Positions 54,257-63,985 of a stretch of DNA of 64,000 nucleotides are shown piece by piece. Under the pieces are notes generated by a model that worked only from the letters and a program-made list of their open reading frames with translations, did not search any database and was not told where the DNA came from. The stretch comes from Planctomycetota bacterium. Lineage in GTDB: Bacteria; Planctomycetota; B15-G4; SIAN01. The translations under genes and the position numbers were made by a program. The stretch lies in NCBI GenBank assembly GCA_016795285.1, contig JAEUIC010000005.1:480142-544141 (forward strand). Reading direction: 5' to 3'. Position 1 is the stretch's first letter; each line of letters starts with the position of its first letter.

Positions 54257-56917
54257 TCAACGGCCGAGGAACTGCACCTCGACGCCGTTCGAGAGCAGGA
54301 ACTTCGGCAGGGGCGTCGGGTTGATGGCGACGAACTGCGCGTAGATCGAGACCGGATCGTCGGCCAGGTCGCCCGGCACGTCGATCGCGATCGCGCCGTC
54401 GAGGTCGGCGTCATCGAGCACGAAGTAGGAGATCGGCGCCATCACCAAAGTGCCGCCGAGGAACGGGAAGGGCGAGTAGGTCACGCCGTAGAGCAGGAAG
54501 CCGACCGCTCCGGCCGGGACGTTGGCGACCGCGAGCTCGGCGATGCCGGTCGGGCGCAGCGGATCGCCGCACACCGTGAGCGCCATCGCGCCGGGACCGC
54601 CGAAGCCGAGGTCGGGCTGGCAGATCTCCGGGAAGGCGAAGGCGACCAGGAGCGGGTCGTGGTCGCTCGCCGCGTCGGTGAACTCGACGTTCACGTGGAC
54701 GTGGTCGCTGCTCGCGATGGCCGCGAGGCCGGCGGTGGCCAGCACCTGGTCGAGGTCCTGCGCGTTGCCGTCGAAGACGTAGCTGTAGCGATCGAGATCG
54801 GAGAGCGCGTCGGCGGTGTTGAAGAGCACCGGCGAGGGCGCGCCCTTCAGCACGTCGATCGGATCCTCGAAGTCGAACTCGTTCAGGTCGCCGAGGACGA
54901 CGATGTCCGCGGCGGGATCGGCCAGCAGCAGGCCGTCGACATGGTCGTTCAGCACCGCCGCTTGCGCGAGCCGCTGGTCCTCGGAGCCGTTCACCGGCGG
55001 CTGCACCGCGCCGAAGAGCGGCGTGCCGCCCCCCTTCGACGAGAGGTGGTTGTTGATCAGGGTCACCTTGCGGCCCTGGAACTCGAAGGTGGCCGACAGC
55101 GGCAGGCGCGCAGCGAGGAAGGCGTCGCCGTCGGTGTGGTCGGGATCGACCACCTGCTGCAGCGAGAGCTCGTCGAGCCAGACGCGCGCCGGGTTGAAGA
55201 GGAAGCCGACGCGGATGTTGCCGCCCGGCTGGCCGCCCGAGCTGTCGTCGACCGGCGCGAGGTCGCGCCACTCGTAGGTCGGGCCGCCGGCATCCTCGAT
55301 CGCCTGCACGAGCGTGGCGTAGGTGAGGCTCGCGTCGGTGACCGAGGTCTGCTCGGCGCCGTCGTTGTCCTGGATCTCCTGCAGCGCGATCACGTCGGGC
55401 GCGAGGAGATGGCTCACGATCTGCGCGGCGAGCGCGTCGAAGCGGCCGTCACCGATGTCGTCGTCGATGTCGGCGCTGCTGTTGACGAGCAGGAGGCTCT
55501 CGACCTTCGGATCGAGGTTCAGCACGTTGAAGGTGGCGACGGTGAGGACGTCGTCGGCGGGGCTCGCCGACGCGAACTCCGGGGCGAGGCCGGCCGGCGT
55601 CACCGTGAAGACGGCCGTCGCCTTCACCTCGTAGTTGCCGAAGGCGTAGCTCACCACTCCCTCGACGTCGCCGAGCGCGTCGCCGGTCGTCACGGTCGGG
55701 TCGAAACCCGGCGTGAAGGTGGCGTCGAGCTGCACCTGGATCCGCTCCGGGTTGAAGTCGCTCTCGGCGATGGTGATGCCGCCGCGCGCGTTCACGCGCG
55801 TGGCGCCGACGCCGCTGTCGGCCACCGTGAAGATCTCGTCGAAGCGGTTGCGCGCACTGACCGCGACCGCGTCGTCGATCACCACCCGCATCCCTTCGAG
55901 CGTCTCGTAGAAGTCGATGCCGTCGGAGGCGGGATCGAACGTGGCGAAGGCGTCGTCGTCGATCACCTCGGTCGGCGGCAGTCGCCCCGCCGCGCCGAGC
56001 ACCACCGCGGCCGGCAGCGGATTGCCGGTCGAGAGGAGGACGACCGACGGACCGACGATCTCGGTGAGGGCGAGGTTGTTGGTGCTCGGGCCGCCCGGCT
56101 GGAACTCGGAGCCGTTGCCGGTCACTTCGACCTCGTCGCCGACGCTCACGGTCGGCGCGCTCGAGGTGAAGACGAAGAGCCCGTCCGACGTGGTGTCGTC
56201 GGCGTCGCCCGCCGCGTCCTGCAGGTAGAAGCCGTTGCTCTCGACCGCGGTCACGATGCCGGTCGTCTGCACCGGCTGGCCGACGTAGGGCGAAACGTGG
56301 CCGGCGCCCTGGATCTCCATGATCGTCACCACCGCCGGGCCGCCGCCGCCGTCGGGATAGACGCCGAGCTGGTCGAAGCTGTTCAGCGGATGGCCGCTCC
56401 ACTGCGCCGTCGGGACGAAGGCGTCGGAGCCGTTGCTGTCGCCGTCGGTCACCGACGTGAGCCGGCGCAGCGTGTTGTCCTGCGTGCTGTCGTCGCCGCT
56501 GCCCCACTCGCTGCCGGGGTCGAAGCCGATCTGGCCGATGACGTCGAGCGTCGTCGTGCCGTTCAGCAGCTCGATGGCGTCGTCGCCGTTGAACCAGCTG
56601 CCGCCCGCGGTCTGGTCGGCCACCGCGAGGATCGCCGGATCGGCCGAGCTGTGCGCCAGCACGAAGACGTCGCCGTCGGCGAGCGTGCCGGAGAGCGCGA
56701 TGGTGGTGCCGGCGCTGGTGCTGCCGTTGAAGTACATCTTCACGGAGTAGGTCGACAGGCTGATCGAGGCGCCGGTGTCGTTGTAGATCTCGAGCGCCTT
56801 GTTGTTGCTGCTGCCCTCGATGTACTCGGTGAAGTAGAGCTCGGTCGACGCGACGGCCGGTGCGGCCGGCAGCGCGAACGCGAGCAGGAACGGGAACGGC
56901 GGGAGAAGCCGCGGCAT
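54257..56917 (-). CDS. Large extracellular nuclease (LTD plus endonuclease/exonuclease/phosphatase)
   Basis: This 886-residue protein has a signal peptide (FLLAFALPAAPAVAS). A lamin-tail (LTD) domain over about residues 20-150 carries the typical YFTEYIEGSSNNKALEIYN and LADGDVFVLAHSSADP. An OB-like middle part follows (ESNGFYLQD, VGDEVEVTGNGSEFQPG). The DNase I-like domain from about residue 465 has its catalytic residues in view: VATFNVLNLDP, VIALQEIQDNDG, VTLINNHLSSKGG, VVLGDLNEFDFEDP and ASDHDPLLVAF. It matches the ExeM/NucH family of secreted DNases used for nutrient DNA, biofilm or defence. Its terminal ~100 residues are a beta module found in other planctomycete exported proteins. ATG at 56917 follows GGAGCTCTCC. 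Confidence 0.88.
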   Translation of the reverse strand: MPRLLPPFPFLLAFALPAAPAVASTELYFTEYIEGSSNNKALEIYNDTGASISLSTYSVKMYFNGSTSAGTTIALSGTLADGDVFVLAHSSADPAILAVADQTAGGSWFNGDDAIELLNGTTTLDVIGQIGFDPGSEWGSGDDSTQDNTLRRLTSVTDGDSNGSDAFVPTAQWSGHPLNSFDQLGVYPDGGGGPAVVTIMEIQGAGHVSPYVGQPVQTTGIVTAVESNGFYLQDAAGDADDTTSDGLFVFTSSAPTVSVGDEVEVTGNGSEFQPGGPSTNNLALTEIVGPSVVLLSTGNPLPAAVVLGAAGRLPPTEVIDDDAFATFDPASDGIDFYETLEGMRVVIDDAVAVSARNRFDEIFTVADSGVGATRVNARGGITIAESDFNPERIQVQLDATFTPGFDPTVTTGDALGDVEGVVSYAFGNYEVKATAVFTVTPAGLAPEFASASPADDVLTVATFNVLNLDPKVESLLLVNSSADIDDDIGDGRFDALAAQIVSHLLAPDVIALQEIQDNDGAEQTSVTDASLTYATLVQAIEDAGGPTYEWRDLAPVDDSSGGQPGGNIRVGFLFNPARVWLDELSLQQVVDPDHTDGDAFLAARLPLSATFEFQGRKVTLINNHLSSKGGGTPLFGAVQPPVNGSEDQRLAQAAVLNDHVDGLLLADPAADIVVLGDLNEFDFEDPIDVLKGAPSPVLFNTADALSDLDRYSYVFDGNAQDLDQVLATAGLAAIASSDHVHVNVEFTDAASDHDPLLVAFAFPEICQPDLGFGGPGAMALTVCGDPLRPTGIAELAVANVPAGAVGFLLYGVTYSPFPFLGGTLVMAPISYFVLDDADLDGAIAIDVPGDLADDPVSIYAQFVAINPTPLPKFLLSNGVEVQFLGR

Positions 56918-57035
56918 GGAGAGCTCCGACGGGGGAGTGGGACCGGGAGCGGCCGCCAACCGCGCGACCGCCGACGTCGGAGCAACCTAGGCGCGCTCGA
57001 TGAGCCGTCCGAGAAGGCGCGATGAACGGCACGCC

Positions 57036-57054
57036 CCATCGCGCGAAGCGATGG
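57036..57054 (-). terminator. Hairpin after the acyl-CoA carboxylase operon
   Basis: CCATCGC at 57036-57042 pairs with GCGATGG at 57048-57054 across a 5-nt loop, 13 bp beyond the biotin-carrier stop on the minus strand. The position suits a terminator for the carboxylase operon; no T-tract is present. Confidence 0.4.
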
Positions 57055-57066
57055 CGCGCCGGTCGG

Positions 57067-57630
57067 TCACGCCGGCTTGTGCGGCTCGACCACCAGCAGC
57101 GCCGCGCCGCCGTCGACCGGGCTGCCGGCGACCGCCTTCACTTCGCGCACCACGCCGGCGTGGTCGGCGCGCAGCTCGTTCTCCATCTTCATCGCTTCGA
57201 GGATGACGAGCGGCTGGCCCGCCTTCACCGCGTCGCCCGCCTTCACCAGCACCGCGCGCACGATCCCCGGCATCGGCGCGCGCACGACGACCGGCCCCTT
57301 CGGACCGCTCGCCGCGGCGAGGTGGGCGGCGCGCTCGCGCTCGTCCTCGACGGCGCACTCGTAGCGCTGCCCGTCGATCGTCACGTGCATGCCGCGCGCA
57401 TCGCGACCGAGCCGCACGTCGTGGCAGCGGCCGTCGAGCTCGATCGCGAGGTGGTCCAGGCCGTCGATCGGCCGCAGCTCGAGCGCGTGGTCGCTGCTCG
57501 CCGCGGCGCCGGCGGGTGCGCCGCTCGCCGCATCGCCGCTCCGAAGGAGGCGCGCGGCGGTGCGCCCCTCCTTCGTCGCGCCGAGCTCGACCTCGATCGA
57601 CTCGCCGTGCAGGGTGACGAAGTACTTCAC
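57067..57630 (-). CDS. Biotin carboxyl carrier subunit of acyl-CoA carboxylase
   Basis: This 187-residue protein carries the biotinyl-lysine motif ILEAMKMENEL near its C-terminus within a complete biotinyl domain (VVRAPMPGIVRAVLVKAGDA). The first ~110 residues form a beta-rich region (YFVTLHGESIEVELGAT, HDVRLGRDARGMHVTIDG) comparable to the biotin-transfer domain of PCC/MCC alpha chains. In those enzymes this part is fused to biotin carboxylase; here the GTG start at 57630 overlaps the carboxylase stop (GTGA, AGGAACCAGTC upstream). The combined length of about 714 residues equals a fused PccA. It carries CO2 on biotin between the carboxylase and transferase active sites. Confidence 0.9.
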   Translation of the reverse strand: MKYFVTLHGESIEVELGATKEGRTAARLLRSGDAASGAPAGAAASSDHALELRPIDGLDHLAIELDGRCHDVRLGRDARGMHVTIDGQRYECAVEDERERAAHLAAASGPKGPVVVRAPMPGIVRAVLVKAGDAVKAGQPLVILEAMKMENELRADHAGVVREVKAVAGSPVDGGAALLVVEPHKPA

Positions 57631-59210
57631 GACTGGTTCCTCGAGAGCTGGCGTCGGCGCCCGTCGACCAGCCAGAGGCTGATCGGCTCGCCGCCGCCGG
57701 CGTGGAGCTGCTGCTCGGCGGCGCCGCGCTTCAGCGCCTCGCGATGGAGCAGCGCGGCGATCAGCGCCGCCCGCTCGAGGTCGGCCTGCGGCGGCTTGCC
57801 GAGGAACGCCTCGAGGCGCGCCTCGATCGACTTGGTGTGGTAGTTCCCGCTGCGGAACTCGGGCGAGTCGGCCAGGCGCGCGAGGAACGCCGCGTTGTGG
57901 GCGACGCCGGAGAGGCGCACCTCGCGCAGCGCGCGCAGCAGCCTCTCGATCGCCTGCTCGCGCGTCGCGGCGTGGACGATCAGCTTGGCCAGCATCGAGT
58001 CGTAGTGGACGCCGACCTCGAGGCCGGCGAAGAGGCCCGAGTCGAGCCGCACGCCCGGGCCGCCCGGCAGCTCGAGGCTCGTGATCGTGCCGGTCGCCGG
58101 GACGAACCCCTTCTCCGGCTCCTCGGCGCAGAGCCGCGCCTCGATCGCGTGGCCGCGCCAGCCGACCTGCTCCTGCGTGAACGGCAGCTGCTCGCCCGCC
58201 GCGATCGAGAGCTGCAGGTGGACCAAGTCGAGGCCGGTCACCATCTCGGTGACCGGGTGCTCGACCTGGAGGCGCGTGTTCATTTCGAGGAAGTAGAACG
58301 GCCGCGTCGCGCCCGAGGTGCCGGGCGGCGCGTCGGGCACGAGGCACTCGATCGTGCCGGCGTTCCGGTAGCCGACTGCGCGCGCCGCCTCGCACGCCGC
58401 GGCGCCCATGCGCGCGCGCAGCTCGGGCGTCATCAGCGGCGAGGGCGACTCCTCGATCACCTTCTGGTGGCGCCGCTGCATCGAGCACTCGCGCTCGCCG
58501 AGGTGGACGACGTTGCCGTGCGCGTCGGCGAGGACCTGGATCTCGATGTGGTGGCTCTGCGCCAGGAACTTCTCGAGGTAGACGGCGCTGCTCTTGAACG
58601 CGTTCTCCGCCTCGCTGCGCGCCCGCTCGAAGGAGGAGACGAGCTCGCTCTCCTCGTGGACGATGCGGATCCCCTTGCCGCCGCCGCCGCCCGCCGCCTT
58701 CAGCATCACCGGGTAGCCGACCTCGCGCGCGATGCGCAGCAGCTCGCCGCGATCCTCGATCGGGTCGACGACGCCCGGCACCACCGGCACGCCGGCCGCC
58801 TGCATCCGCTTGCGCGCCGCCGTCTTCTCCCCCATCGCGCGGATCGCCGAGGCGGGCGGGCCGATCCAGACGAGCCCCGCTTCCTCCACCGCCTGCGCGA
58901 ACGCTGCGTTCTCCGACAGGAAGCCGTAGCCGGGGTGGATCGCGTCGGCGCCGCTCTCCTTCGCCGCCGCCAGCACCTTCGCGCCGTCGAGGTAGCTCTC
59001 GCGCGGCGGCGGCGGACCGAGCCGCACCGCGCGATCGGCCATGCGCACGTGGAGCGCGGCGCGATCGGCGTCGGAGTGGACCGCCACCGTCGCGAGCCCG
59101 CGCTCGCGGCACGCCCGCAACACGCGCAGCGCGATCTCGCCGCGATTCGCCACCAGCACGCGCCGGAAGGGACGCGCGCCCGCTCCGCTCGCTCCTGCGG
59201 CGCCGCTCAC
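57627..59210 (-). CDS. Biotin carboxylase subunit of acyl-CoA carboxylase
   Basis: This 527-residue biotin carboxylase starts [20 protein letters not shown] and has the ATP-grasp features [48 protein letters not shown] and [20 protein letters not shown]. It carboxylates the carrier biotin using bicarbonate and ATP. After the usual ~450-residue core it continues for ~75 residues ([14 protein letters not shown] to the end) where PccA-type chains enter the biotin-transfer domain. The GTG start at 59210 overlaps the stop of the transferase gene (GTGA), and its own stop overlaps the carrier start, so three subunits are translationally linked in one leftward operon. Confidence 0.93.
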   Translation of the reverse strand: MSGAAGASGAGARPFRRVLVANRGEIALRVLRACRERGLATVAVHSDADRAALHVRMADRAVRLGPPPPRESYLDGAKVLAAAKESGADAIHPGYGFLSENAAFAQAVEEAGLVWIGPPASAIRAMGEKTAARKRMQAAGVPVVPGVVDPIEDRGELLRIAREVGYPVMLKAAGGGGGKGIRIVHEESELVSSFERARSEAENAFKSSAVYLEKFLAQSHHIEIQVLADAHGNVVHLGERECSMQRRHQKVIEESPSPLMTPELRARMGAAACEAARAVGYRNAGTIECLVPDAPPGTSGATRPFYFLEMNTRLQVEHPVTEMVTGLDLVHLQLSIAAGEQLPFTQEQVGWRGHAIEARLCAEEPEKGFVPATGTITSLELPGGPGVRLDSGLFAGLEVGVHYDSMLAKLIVHAATREQAIERLLRALREVRLSGVAHNAAFLARLADSPEFRSGNYHTKSIEARLEAFLGKPPQADLERAALIAALLHREALKRGAAEQQLHAGGGEPISLWLVDGRRRQLSRNQS

Positions 59211-60751
59211 AGCGGGAGGTTCCCGTGCTTGCGCGGCGGATTGTCGTCGCGCTTGGTCTTCAGCAGCGCGAGCGCCTTCGCCAGCCGGCCGCGCGTCGCG
59301 CGCGGCTCGATCACGTCGTCGATGAAGCCGCGCCGCGCCGCCTCGTAGGGGTTGGCGAACCGCTCGAGGTACTCGGCGGTGAGCTTGTCCTTCTCCGCCT
59401 TCGGATCGGCGGCCGCCTGGATCTGGCGGTTGAAGATGATCTCGACCGCGCCGGCCGCCCCCATCACCGCGCACTCGGCCGTGGGCCAGGCGAGGTTCAG
59501 GTCGCCGCGCACGTGCTTGCTGTTCATGACGTCGTAGGCGCCGCCGTACGCCTTGCGCGTGATCACGGTGATCTTCGGGACGGTCGCCTCGCAGAAGGCG
59601 TAGAGGAGCTTGGCGCCGTGCTTGATGATCCCGCCGTGCTCCTGCGCGACGCCCGGCAGGAAGCCCGGCACGTCCTCGAAGACGACCAGCGGGATGTTGA
59701 AGCAGTCGCAGAAGCGGACGAAGCGCGCCCCCTTCAGCGACGCGTCGATGTCGAGCACGCCCGCCAGGTGCGCCGGCTGGTTGGCGACGATGCCGATCGA
59801 GCGGCCGTCGAGGCGCGCGAAGCCGACGATCAGGTTCTTCGCGTACTTGTCGTGCACCTCGAGGAAGTCGCCGCCGTCGACGATCGCGCGGATCACCTGG
59901 TGCATGTCGTACGGCTTGTTCGGGTTCTCCGGCACCAGCGTGTCGAGCTCGGGCGCCTCGCGGTCGGGCTCGTCGCCGTTCGTCCGGCGCGGCGGCTCCT
60001 CGCGGTTGTTCTGCGGCAGGAAGGAGAAGAGGCGGCGCAGCAGCGCGAGCGCTTCGGCGTCGGTCGGCGCCGTGAAGTGGGCGACGCCCGACTTGCTGGC
60101 GTGGACGCTCGCGCCGCCCAGGTCCTCGCTGGTCACCTGCTCGTGGGTGACCGTCTTCACGACGTTCGGGCCGGTCACGAACATGTAGCTCGTGCCCTCG
60201 ACCATCGCGACGAAGTCGGTGATGGCCGGCGAGTAGACCGCGCCGCCCGCGCACGGCCCCATGATCGCGCTGATCTGCGGCACGACGCCGCTCGCGAGCG
60301 TGTTGCGCAGGAAGATGTCGGCGTAGCCGCCGAGCGCCTCGACCCCCTCCTGGATGCGCGCGCCGCCGCTGTCGTTCAACCCGATCACCGGCACGCCGAC
60401 CTTCAACGCCTGGTCCATCACCTTGCAGATCTTCTGCGCGTGGGCGGCGCCGAGCGACCCGCCCCACACCGTGAAGTCCTGGCTGAAGACGAAGAGCGGC
60501 CGCCCGTCGATGGTGCCGTGCCCGGTGACGACGCCATCGCCCGGCACCTTCTTCGAGCCCATGCCGAACTTGTCGCACTGGTGCTCGACGTAGCGGTCGA
60601 GCTCGACGAACGACCCCTCGTCGAGCAAGAGGTCGATCCGCTCGCGCGCGGTGAGCTTCCCCTGCTTGTGCTGCGCCGCGATCCGCTCCGCGCCGCCGCC
60701 GATCAGCGTCTGCTCGCGGAGCTGCTTCATCCGGTCGAGTTTCGAGGTCAT
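59207..60751 (-). CDS. Acyl-CoA carboxylase carboxyltransferase subunit (propionyl-CoA type)
   Basis: This 514-residue carboxyltransferase has both crotonase-like halves. The N-terminal half has [33 protein letters not shown] and [16 protein letters not shown]. The C-terminal half has [34 protein letters not shown] and [20 protein letters not shown]. The linker [12 protein letters not shown] and overall layout match propionyl-CoA carboxylase beta more than acetyl-CoA-specific AccD, so the likely substrate is propionyl-CoA, though methylcrotonyl- or acetyl-CoA remain possible. ATG at 60751 follows AAGAAGGACTCC. First gene of the operon; the 185-bp divergent region to the DUF1080 gene should hold its promoter. 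Confidence 0.92.
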   Translation of the reverse strand: MTSKLDRMKQLREQTLIGGGAERIAAQHKQGKLTARERIDLLLDEGSFVELDRYVEHQCDKFGMGSKKVPGDGVVTGHGTIDGRPLFVFSQDFTVWGGSLGAAHAQKICKVMDQALKVGVPVIGLNDSGGARIQEGVEALGGYADIFLRNTLASGVVPQISAIMGPCAGGAVYSPAITDFVAMVEGTSYMFVTGPNVVKTVTHEQVTSEDLGGASVHASKSGVAHFTAPTDAEALALLRRLFSFLPQNNREEPPRRTNGDEPDREAPELDTLVPENPNKPYDMHQVIRAIVDGGDFLEVHDKYAKNLIVGFARLDGRSIGIVANQPAHLAGVLDIDASLKGARFVRFCDCFNIPLVVFEDVPGFLPGVAQEHGGIIKHGAKLLYAFCEATVPKITVITRKAYGGAYDVMNSKHVRGDLNLAWPTAECAVMGAAGAVEIIFNRQIQAAADPKAEKDKLTAEYLERFANPYEAARRGFIDDVIEPRATRGRLAKALALLKTKRDDNPPRKHGNLPL

Positions 60752-60936
60752 GGAGTCCTTCTTCGCGCCCCGCTCGCCGGCCGGTGCCACGAGAAGGCGT
60801 GGCGCGCGCCGCGACCGGAGGGGGCGCGATTCTGCGCGGAGCGAGGGCGCGGAGAAAGGGGGCGATCGGCGGCGCTCCCCCATTGCCCTCGCGGCCGTCG
60901 ATCGCGGAAGCTCTGCGCCACTCGCTGGAGGATCGG

Positions 60937-62346
60937 ATGACCTCGCCCCTCGCCTCGCTCGCCGCCGCGACCGCGCTGCTGCCCTTCCAAGCGCCCGCCA
61001 CCACGCCGCGCTTGGCGCCCGGCGAATGGCGCGACCTCTTCGACGGCGCGACGCTCGCCGGCTGGACGCGCCACTCGGGCAGCGCGACCTACGCGGTCGA
61101 GGGGGCCGGCACGCCCGACGCCGCGATCGTCGGCACGACGGTGCTCGGCAGCGGGAACACCTTCCTCTGCACGGACGCGACCTACGGCGACTTCGAGCTG
61201 CTCCTCGAGTTCCGCGTCGACCCGCTGCTCAACTCCGGCGTGCAGCTGCGCAGCGAGATCAACGCCGCCGATCGCGTCTTCGGCTACCAGTCGGAGATCG
61301 ACATGGATCCGGCGCGCGACCGCTGGTGGAGCGCGGGGCTCTACGACGAGGCGCGGCGCGGCTGGCTCGATCCGGCCGGCGAGGAGAAGGGGCCGCGCGG
61401 CGCAGCGTTCACCGCGCACGGGCGCGCCGTCAGCCGCTCCGACGGTTGGAACGAGCTGCGCGTCCTGGCGCACGGCCCCGAGCTCACCACGTGGCTGAAC
61501 GGCGAGCTGCGCGCGCAGCTCCACGACGCGATGACGCCGCGCGGCGTGATCGCGCTGCAGGTGCACGGCATCGGCAACGACGCCGCGAAGGTCGGCAAGC
61601 AGGCGCGCTTCCGCAAGATCCGCCTGCGCGAGCTGCCGCCTCCGGCGCCGCCGAACACGCTCACCGACGCCGAACGCGCTGCCGGCTGGCGCCTCCTCTT
61701 CGACGGCACGAGCGGCGCCGGCTGGAAGAGCGCCCGCGGCGACGCCTTCCCGACGCACGGCTGGACGATCGAGCACGGCGTGCTGCAGGTCGCGGCGAGC
61801 GGCGGCGGCGAGGCGCGCGCCGGCGGCGACCTCGTCACGGTGGAGCGGTTCGCGACGTTCGAGCTCTCGGTCGACTTCCGCCTCACGAGCGGCGCCAACT
61901 CGGGCATCAAGTACTTCGTGCAGCCCGACCTGCGCCCGATCGGCGCCGATGGCAAGCCCGCCGCGGTCGGCTCGGCGATCGGCTGCGAGTTCCAGCTGCT
62001 CGACGACGCACGCCACCCCGACGCGAAGCTCGGGCGCGAGGGCAACCGGACGCTCGCCTCGCTCTACGACTTGATCGCGGCGCCGACGACCAAGCCGGCG
62101 CGCGCGATCGGCGAGTGGAACACGGCGCGCATCGTCGCCGGCGCGACGCACGTCGAGCACTGGCTGAACGGCGCGAAGGTCCTCGAGTACGAGCGCGGCT
62201 CGCCCGACTTCCGCGCCCGCGTCGCCGCCAGCAAGTACGCGGCGATCGAAAGCTTCGGCGAGTGGGCCGACGGCCATCTGCTGCTGCAGGACCACGGCGA
62301 CGCCGTGGCGTTCCGCAACGTGAAGGTCCGCGCGCCCCTGCGCTGA
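60937..62346 (+). CDS. Tandem 3-keto-disaccharide hydrolase (DUF1080) protein
   Basis: This 469-residue exported protein has two DUF1080 domains. Domain 1 (about residues 25-235) shows [29 protein letters not shown] and [14 protein letters not shown]. Domain 2 (about 245-469) shows [28 protein letters not shown] and [20 protein letters not shown]. The family cleaves 3-keto-glycosides and is amplified in Planctomycetota. The N-terminal 20 residues ([18 protein letters not shown]) are a plausible signal peptide. ATG at 60937 follows CTGGAGGATCGG; longer frames lack family similarity. The oxidoreductase gene 62 bp downstream could create the 3-keto substrate, so the pair may act together in sugar breakdown. 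Confidence 0.88.
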   Translation: MTSPLASLAAATALLPFQAPATTPRLAPGEWRDLFDGATLAGWTRHSGSATYAVEGAGTPDAAIVGTTVLGSGNTFLCTDATYGDFELLLEFRVDPLLNSGVQLRSEINAADRVFGYQSEIDMDPARDRWWSAGLYDEARRGWLDPAGEEKGPRGAAFTAHGRAVSRSDGWNELRVLAHGPELTTWLNGELRAQLHDAMTPRGVIALQVHGIGNDAAKVGKQARFRKIRLRELPPPAPPNTLTDAERAAGWRLLFDGTSGAGWKSARGDAFPTHGWTIEHGVLQVAASGGGEARAGGDLVTVERFATFELSVDFRLTSGANSGIKYFVQPDLRPIGADGKPAAVGSAIGCEFQLLDDARHPDAKLGREGNRTLASLYDLIAAPTTKPARAIGEWNTARIVAGATHVEHWLNGAKVLEYERGSPDFRARVAASKYAAIESFGEWADGHLLLQDHGDAVAFRNVKVRAPLR

Positions 62347-62407
62347 CGACCGTTCCGCAGTGCGCGCGTCGGCGCGTGCCGCGCTTCCCGAACCGCTGGA
62401 GACCGGC

Positions 62408-63907
62408 ATGCCCCTTCGCGATCGCCGCCACTTCCTCGCCACGACGCTCGCCGGTGGCGCTGCGCTGCTCTTCCTGCCGCGCGGGCTGCGCGGCGCGGCG
62501 CGCGGCCGGCCTGGCGCGTTGGCCACGATCCAGGTGGCGCAGATCGGCTGCGGGCGGATGGGCCGCGAGGACATGAAGGGGGTGCTGGCGTCGCCGCTCG
62601 CGCGCGTCGTCGCCGTCTGCGACGTCGATGCGAAGCGGCTCGCGGCCGGCAAGGCGCTGGCCGAGGAGCACTACCAGAAGCGCGGCGAGAGCGACGTGCA
62701 GGTGGCGGCCGTCGCCGACGTGCGCGAGCTGCTCGCGCGCGCCGACATCGACGCGCTGGTGGTCAGCACGCCCGACCACTCGCACGCGTGGATCGCGGTC
62801 GCGGCGGCGCTGGCCGGCAAGCACCTCTACGTGCAGAAGCCGCTGACCTACGACGTCGGCGAGGCGCTGGCGCTGCGGCGCGCGGTGCAGGCGAAGGGAG
62901 TCGTGCTGCAGGTCGGCTCGCAGCAGCGCTCGAGCGCGCCGTGGCCCGCCTTCCGGATTGCCGCCGCGGCGGTGCGCGCTGGCCGGATCGGCCGCGTGCA
63001 GGAGGTGCGCATCGGGCTTGGCACCGACACTCCGAGCGGCAAGAAGCCAGCGCCGAGCGCGCCGCCGCCCCACCTCGACTACGACCGGTGGCTCGGCCCC
63101 GCGCCCGAAGCGGACTACATGGAGGGGCGCGTCCATCCGCAGGAGTCGCTCTCCGGCCGGCCGGGCTGGATCACCACCGAGAGCTACGGCCTCGGGATGA
63201 TCACCAACTGGGGCGCCCACCACCTCGACATCGCGCAGTGGGCGCTGCGCATGGAGCTCTCGGGGCCGCGCACCGTCGAGGCGCGCGCCGACTTCATGCA
63301 GGACGACCAGTGGACCGTGCACCGCGGCTACCACGTCGAGATCGGCTACGCAGGCGGCACCGGCGGTGGCGCCGCAAGCGGTGCGAGCGGAGCGGGCGGC
63401 GGCGGTGCAGCGAGCGGTGGCAGTGCAGCGAGCGGCGGCGATGCAGCGAGCGGCGGCCCGCGCGTCGTGCTCGACGACCGGTTCGAGGTCGGTCTCGAGT
63501 TCGTCGGCGAGGAGGGGACGCTCTTCTGCACGCGCGGCAGCGGGCAGGTGACGGCGAGCGACCCGAACGCCGCTGGCAGCAAGGCGGCGCTGCGCGCGAG
63601 CGACGCGAAGCTCCTCCTGCCGCTGCCCGAATCGGCGGAGACCTTGCTGCCGAGCAGCGACCACTACGCCAACTGGCTCGAGGCGATCCGCGATCGGAAG
63701 GCCCCCGTCGCGCCGGTCGATCAAGCGGCGCGCAGCCTCACCGTCTGCTACCTGAGCTGGCTCGCGATGCGGCTCGGCCGCAAGCTCGAGTGGGATCCCA
63801 CCACCGAGCGCTTCGTCGGCGACGACGAGGCGAACGGCCGCCTCGCCCGGCCGCGCCGCAAGAGCGAGTTCGACGTCGACGCGCTGTTGAAGACCGCGGG
63901 GATCTGA
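62408..63907 (+). CDS. Tat-exported Gfo/Idh/MocA-family oxidoreductase
   Basis: This 499-residue protein has a Tat signal (RDRRHFLATTLAGGAALLFL). The Rossmann domain follows (VAQIGCGRMGREDMKGVLAS, VVAVCDVDAKRL, LVVSTPDHSHAWIAVAA) with YVQKPLTYDVGEALALRR, the QKP form of the EKP motif common in planctomycete members. The C-terminal sheet domain contains MITNWGAHHLDIAQWAL. NAD(P)-dependent sugar oxidation or glycoside turnover is expected. Residues about 317-352 are a Gly/Ala/Ser insertion with hexapeptide repeats (AASGGS/D/P) not expected in the fold. ATG at 62408 follows CTGGAGACCGGC. It is coupled in position to the DUF1080 gene. Confidence 0.88.
   Translation: MPLRDRRHFLATTLAGGAALLFLPRGLRGAARGRPGALATIQVAQIGCGRMGREDMKGVLASPLARVVAVCDVDAKRLAAGKALAEEHYQKRGESDVQVAAVADVRELLARADIDALVVSTPDHSHAWIAVAAALAGKHLYVQKPLTYDVGEALALRRAVQAKGVVLQVGSQQRSSAPWPAFRIAAAAVRAGRIGRVQEVRIGLGTDTPSGKKPAPSAPPPHLDYDRWLGPAPEADYMEGRVHPQESLSGRPGWITTESYGLGMITNWGAHHLDIAQWALRMELSGPRTVEARADFMQDDQWTVHRGYHVEIGYAGGTGGGAASGASGAGGGGAASGGSAASGGDAASGGPRVVLDDRFEVGLEFVGEEGTLFCTRGSGQVTASDPNAAGSKAALRASDAKLLLPLPESAETLLPSSDHYANWLEAIRDRKAPVAPVDQAARSLTVCYLSWLAMRLGRKLEWDPTTERFVGDDEANGRLARPRRKSEFDVDALLKTAGI
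63406..63457 (+). repeat. In-frame 18-bp repeat (AASGGx) within the oxidoreductase gene
   Basis: The 12-mer tgcagcgagcgg occurs at 63406, 63424 and 63442, an 18-bp period, encoding AASGGS, AASGGD and AASGGP. A wider Gly/Ala/Ser-rich stretch runs from about 63356. It looks like a slippage-prone, length-variable linker. Confidence 0.8.
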
Positions 63908-63921
63908 GCGGCGCGCCGGCG

Positions 63922-63985
63922 TTTCGATCCGGGAGTGTTCCGCCGGCAGGAACCGCCCCTCCGGCGGAACACTCCCGGATCGAAA
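63922..63985. terminator. Perfect 25-bp inverted repeat with 14-nt loop
   Basis: The arm at 63922-63946 (starting TTTCGATCCGGGAGTG) is the exact reverse complement of 63961-63985. The loop is CAGGAACCGCCCCT. It begins 15 bp after the oxidoreductase stop. The stem begins with T's and ends with A's, so each strand has a short U-run only within the stem. It may be a terminator for transcripts from both sides, or a dispersed palindromic element. Confidence 0.55.

Noticed and set aside
57620..57635. Frameshift breaking a fused biotin-dependent carboxylase alpha chain
   Set aside because: The GTGA overlap has its own ribosome-binding site and the same coupling style appears at other junctions in this window, so a real gene boundary is favoured.
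63356..63460. CRISPR-like repeat array
   Set aside because: The 18-bp units are contiguous, in-frame and encode a Gly/Ala/Ser linker; no spacers or cas genes exist.
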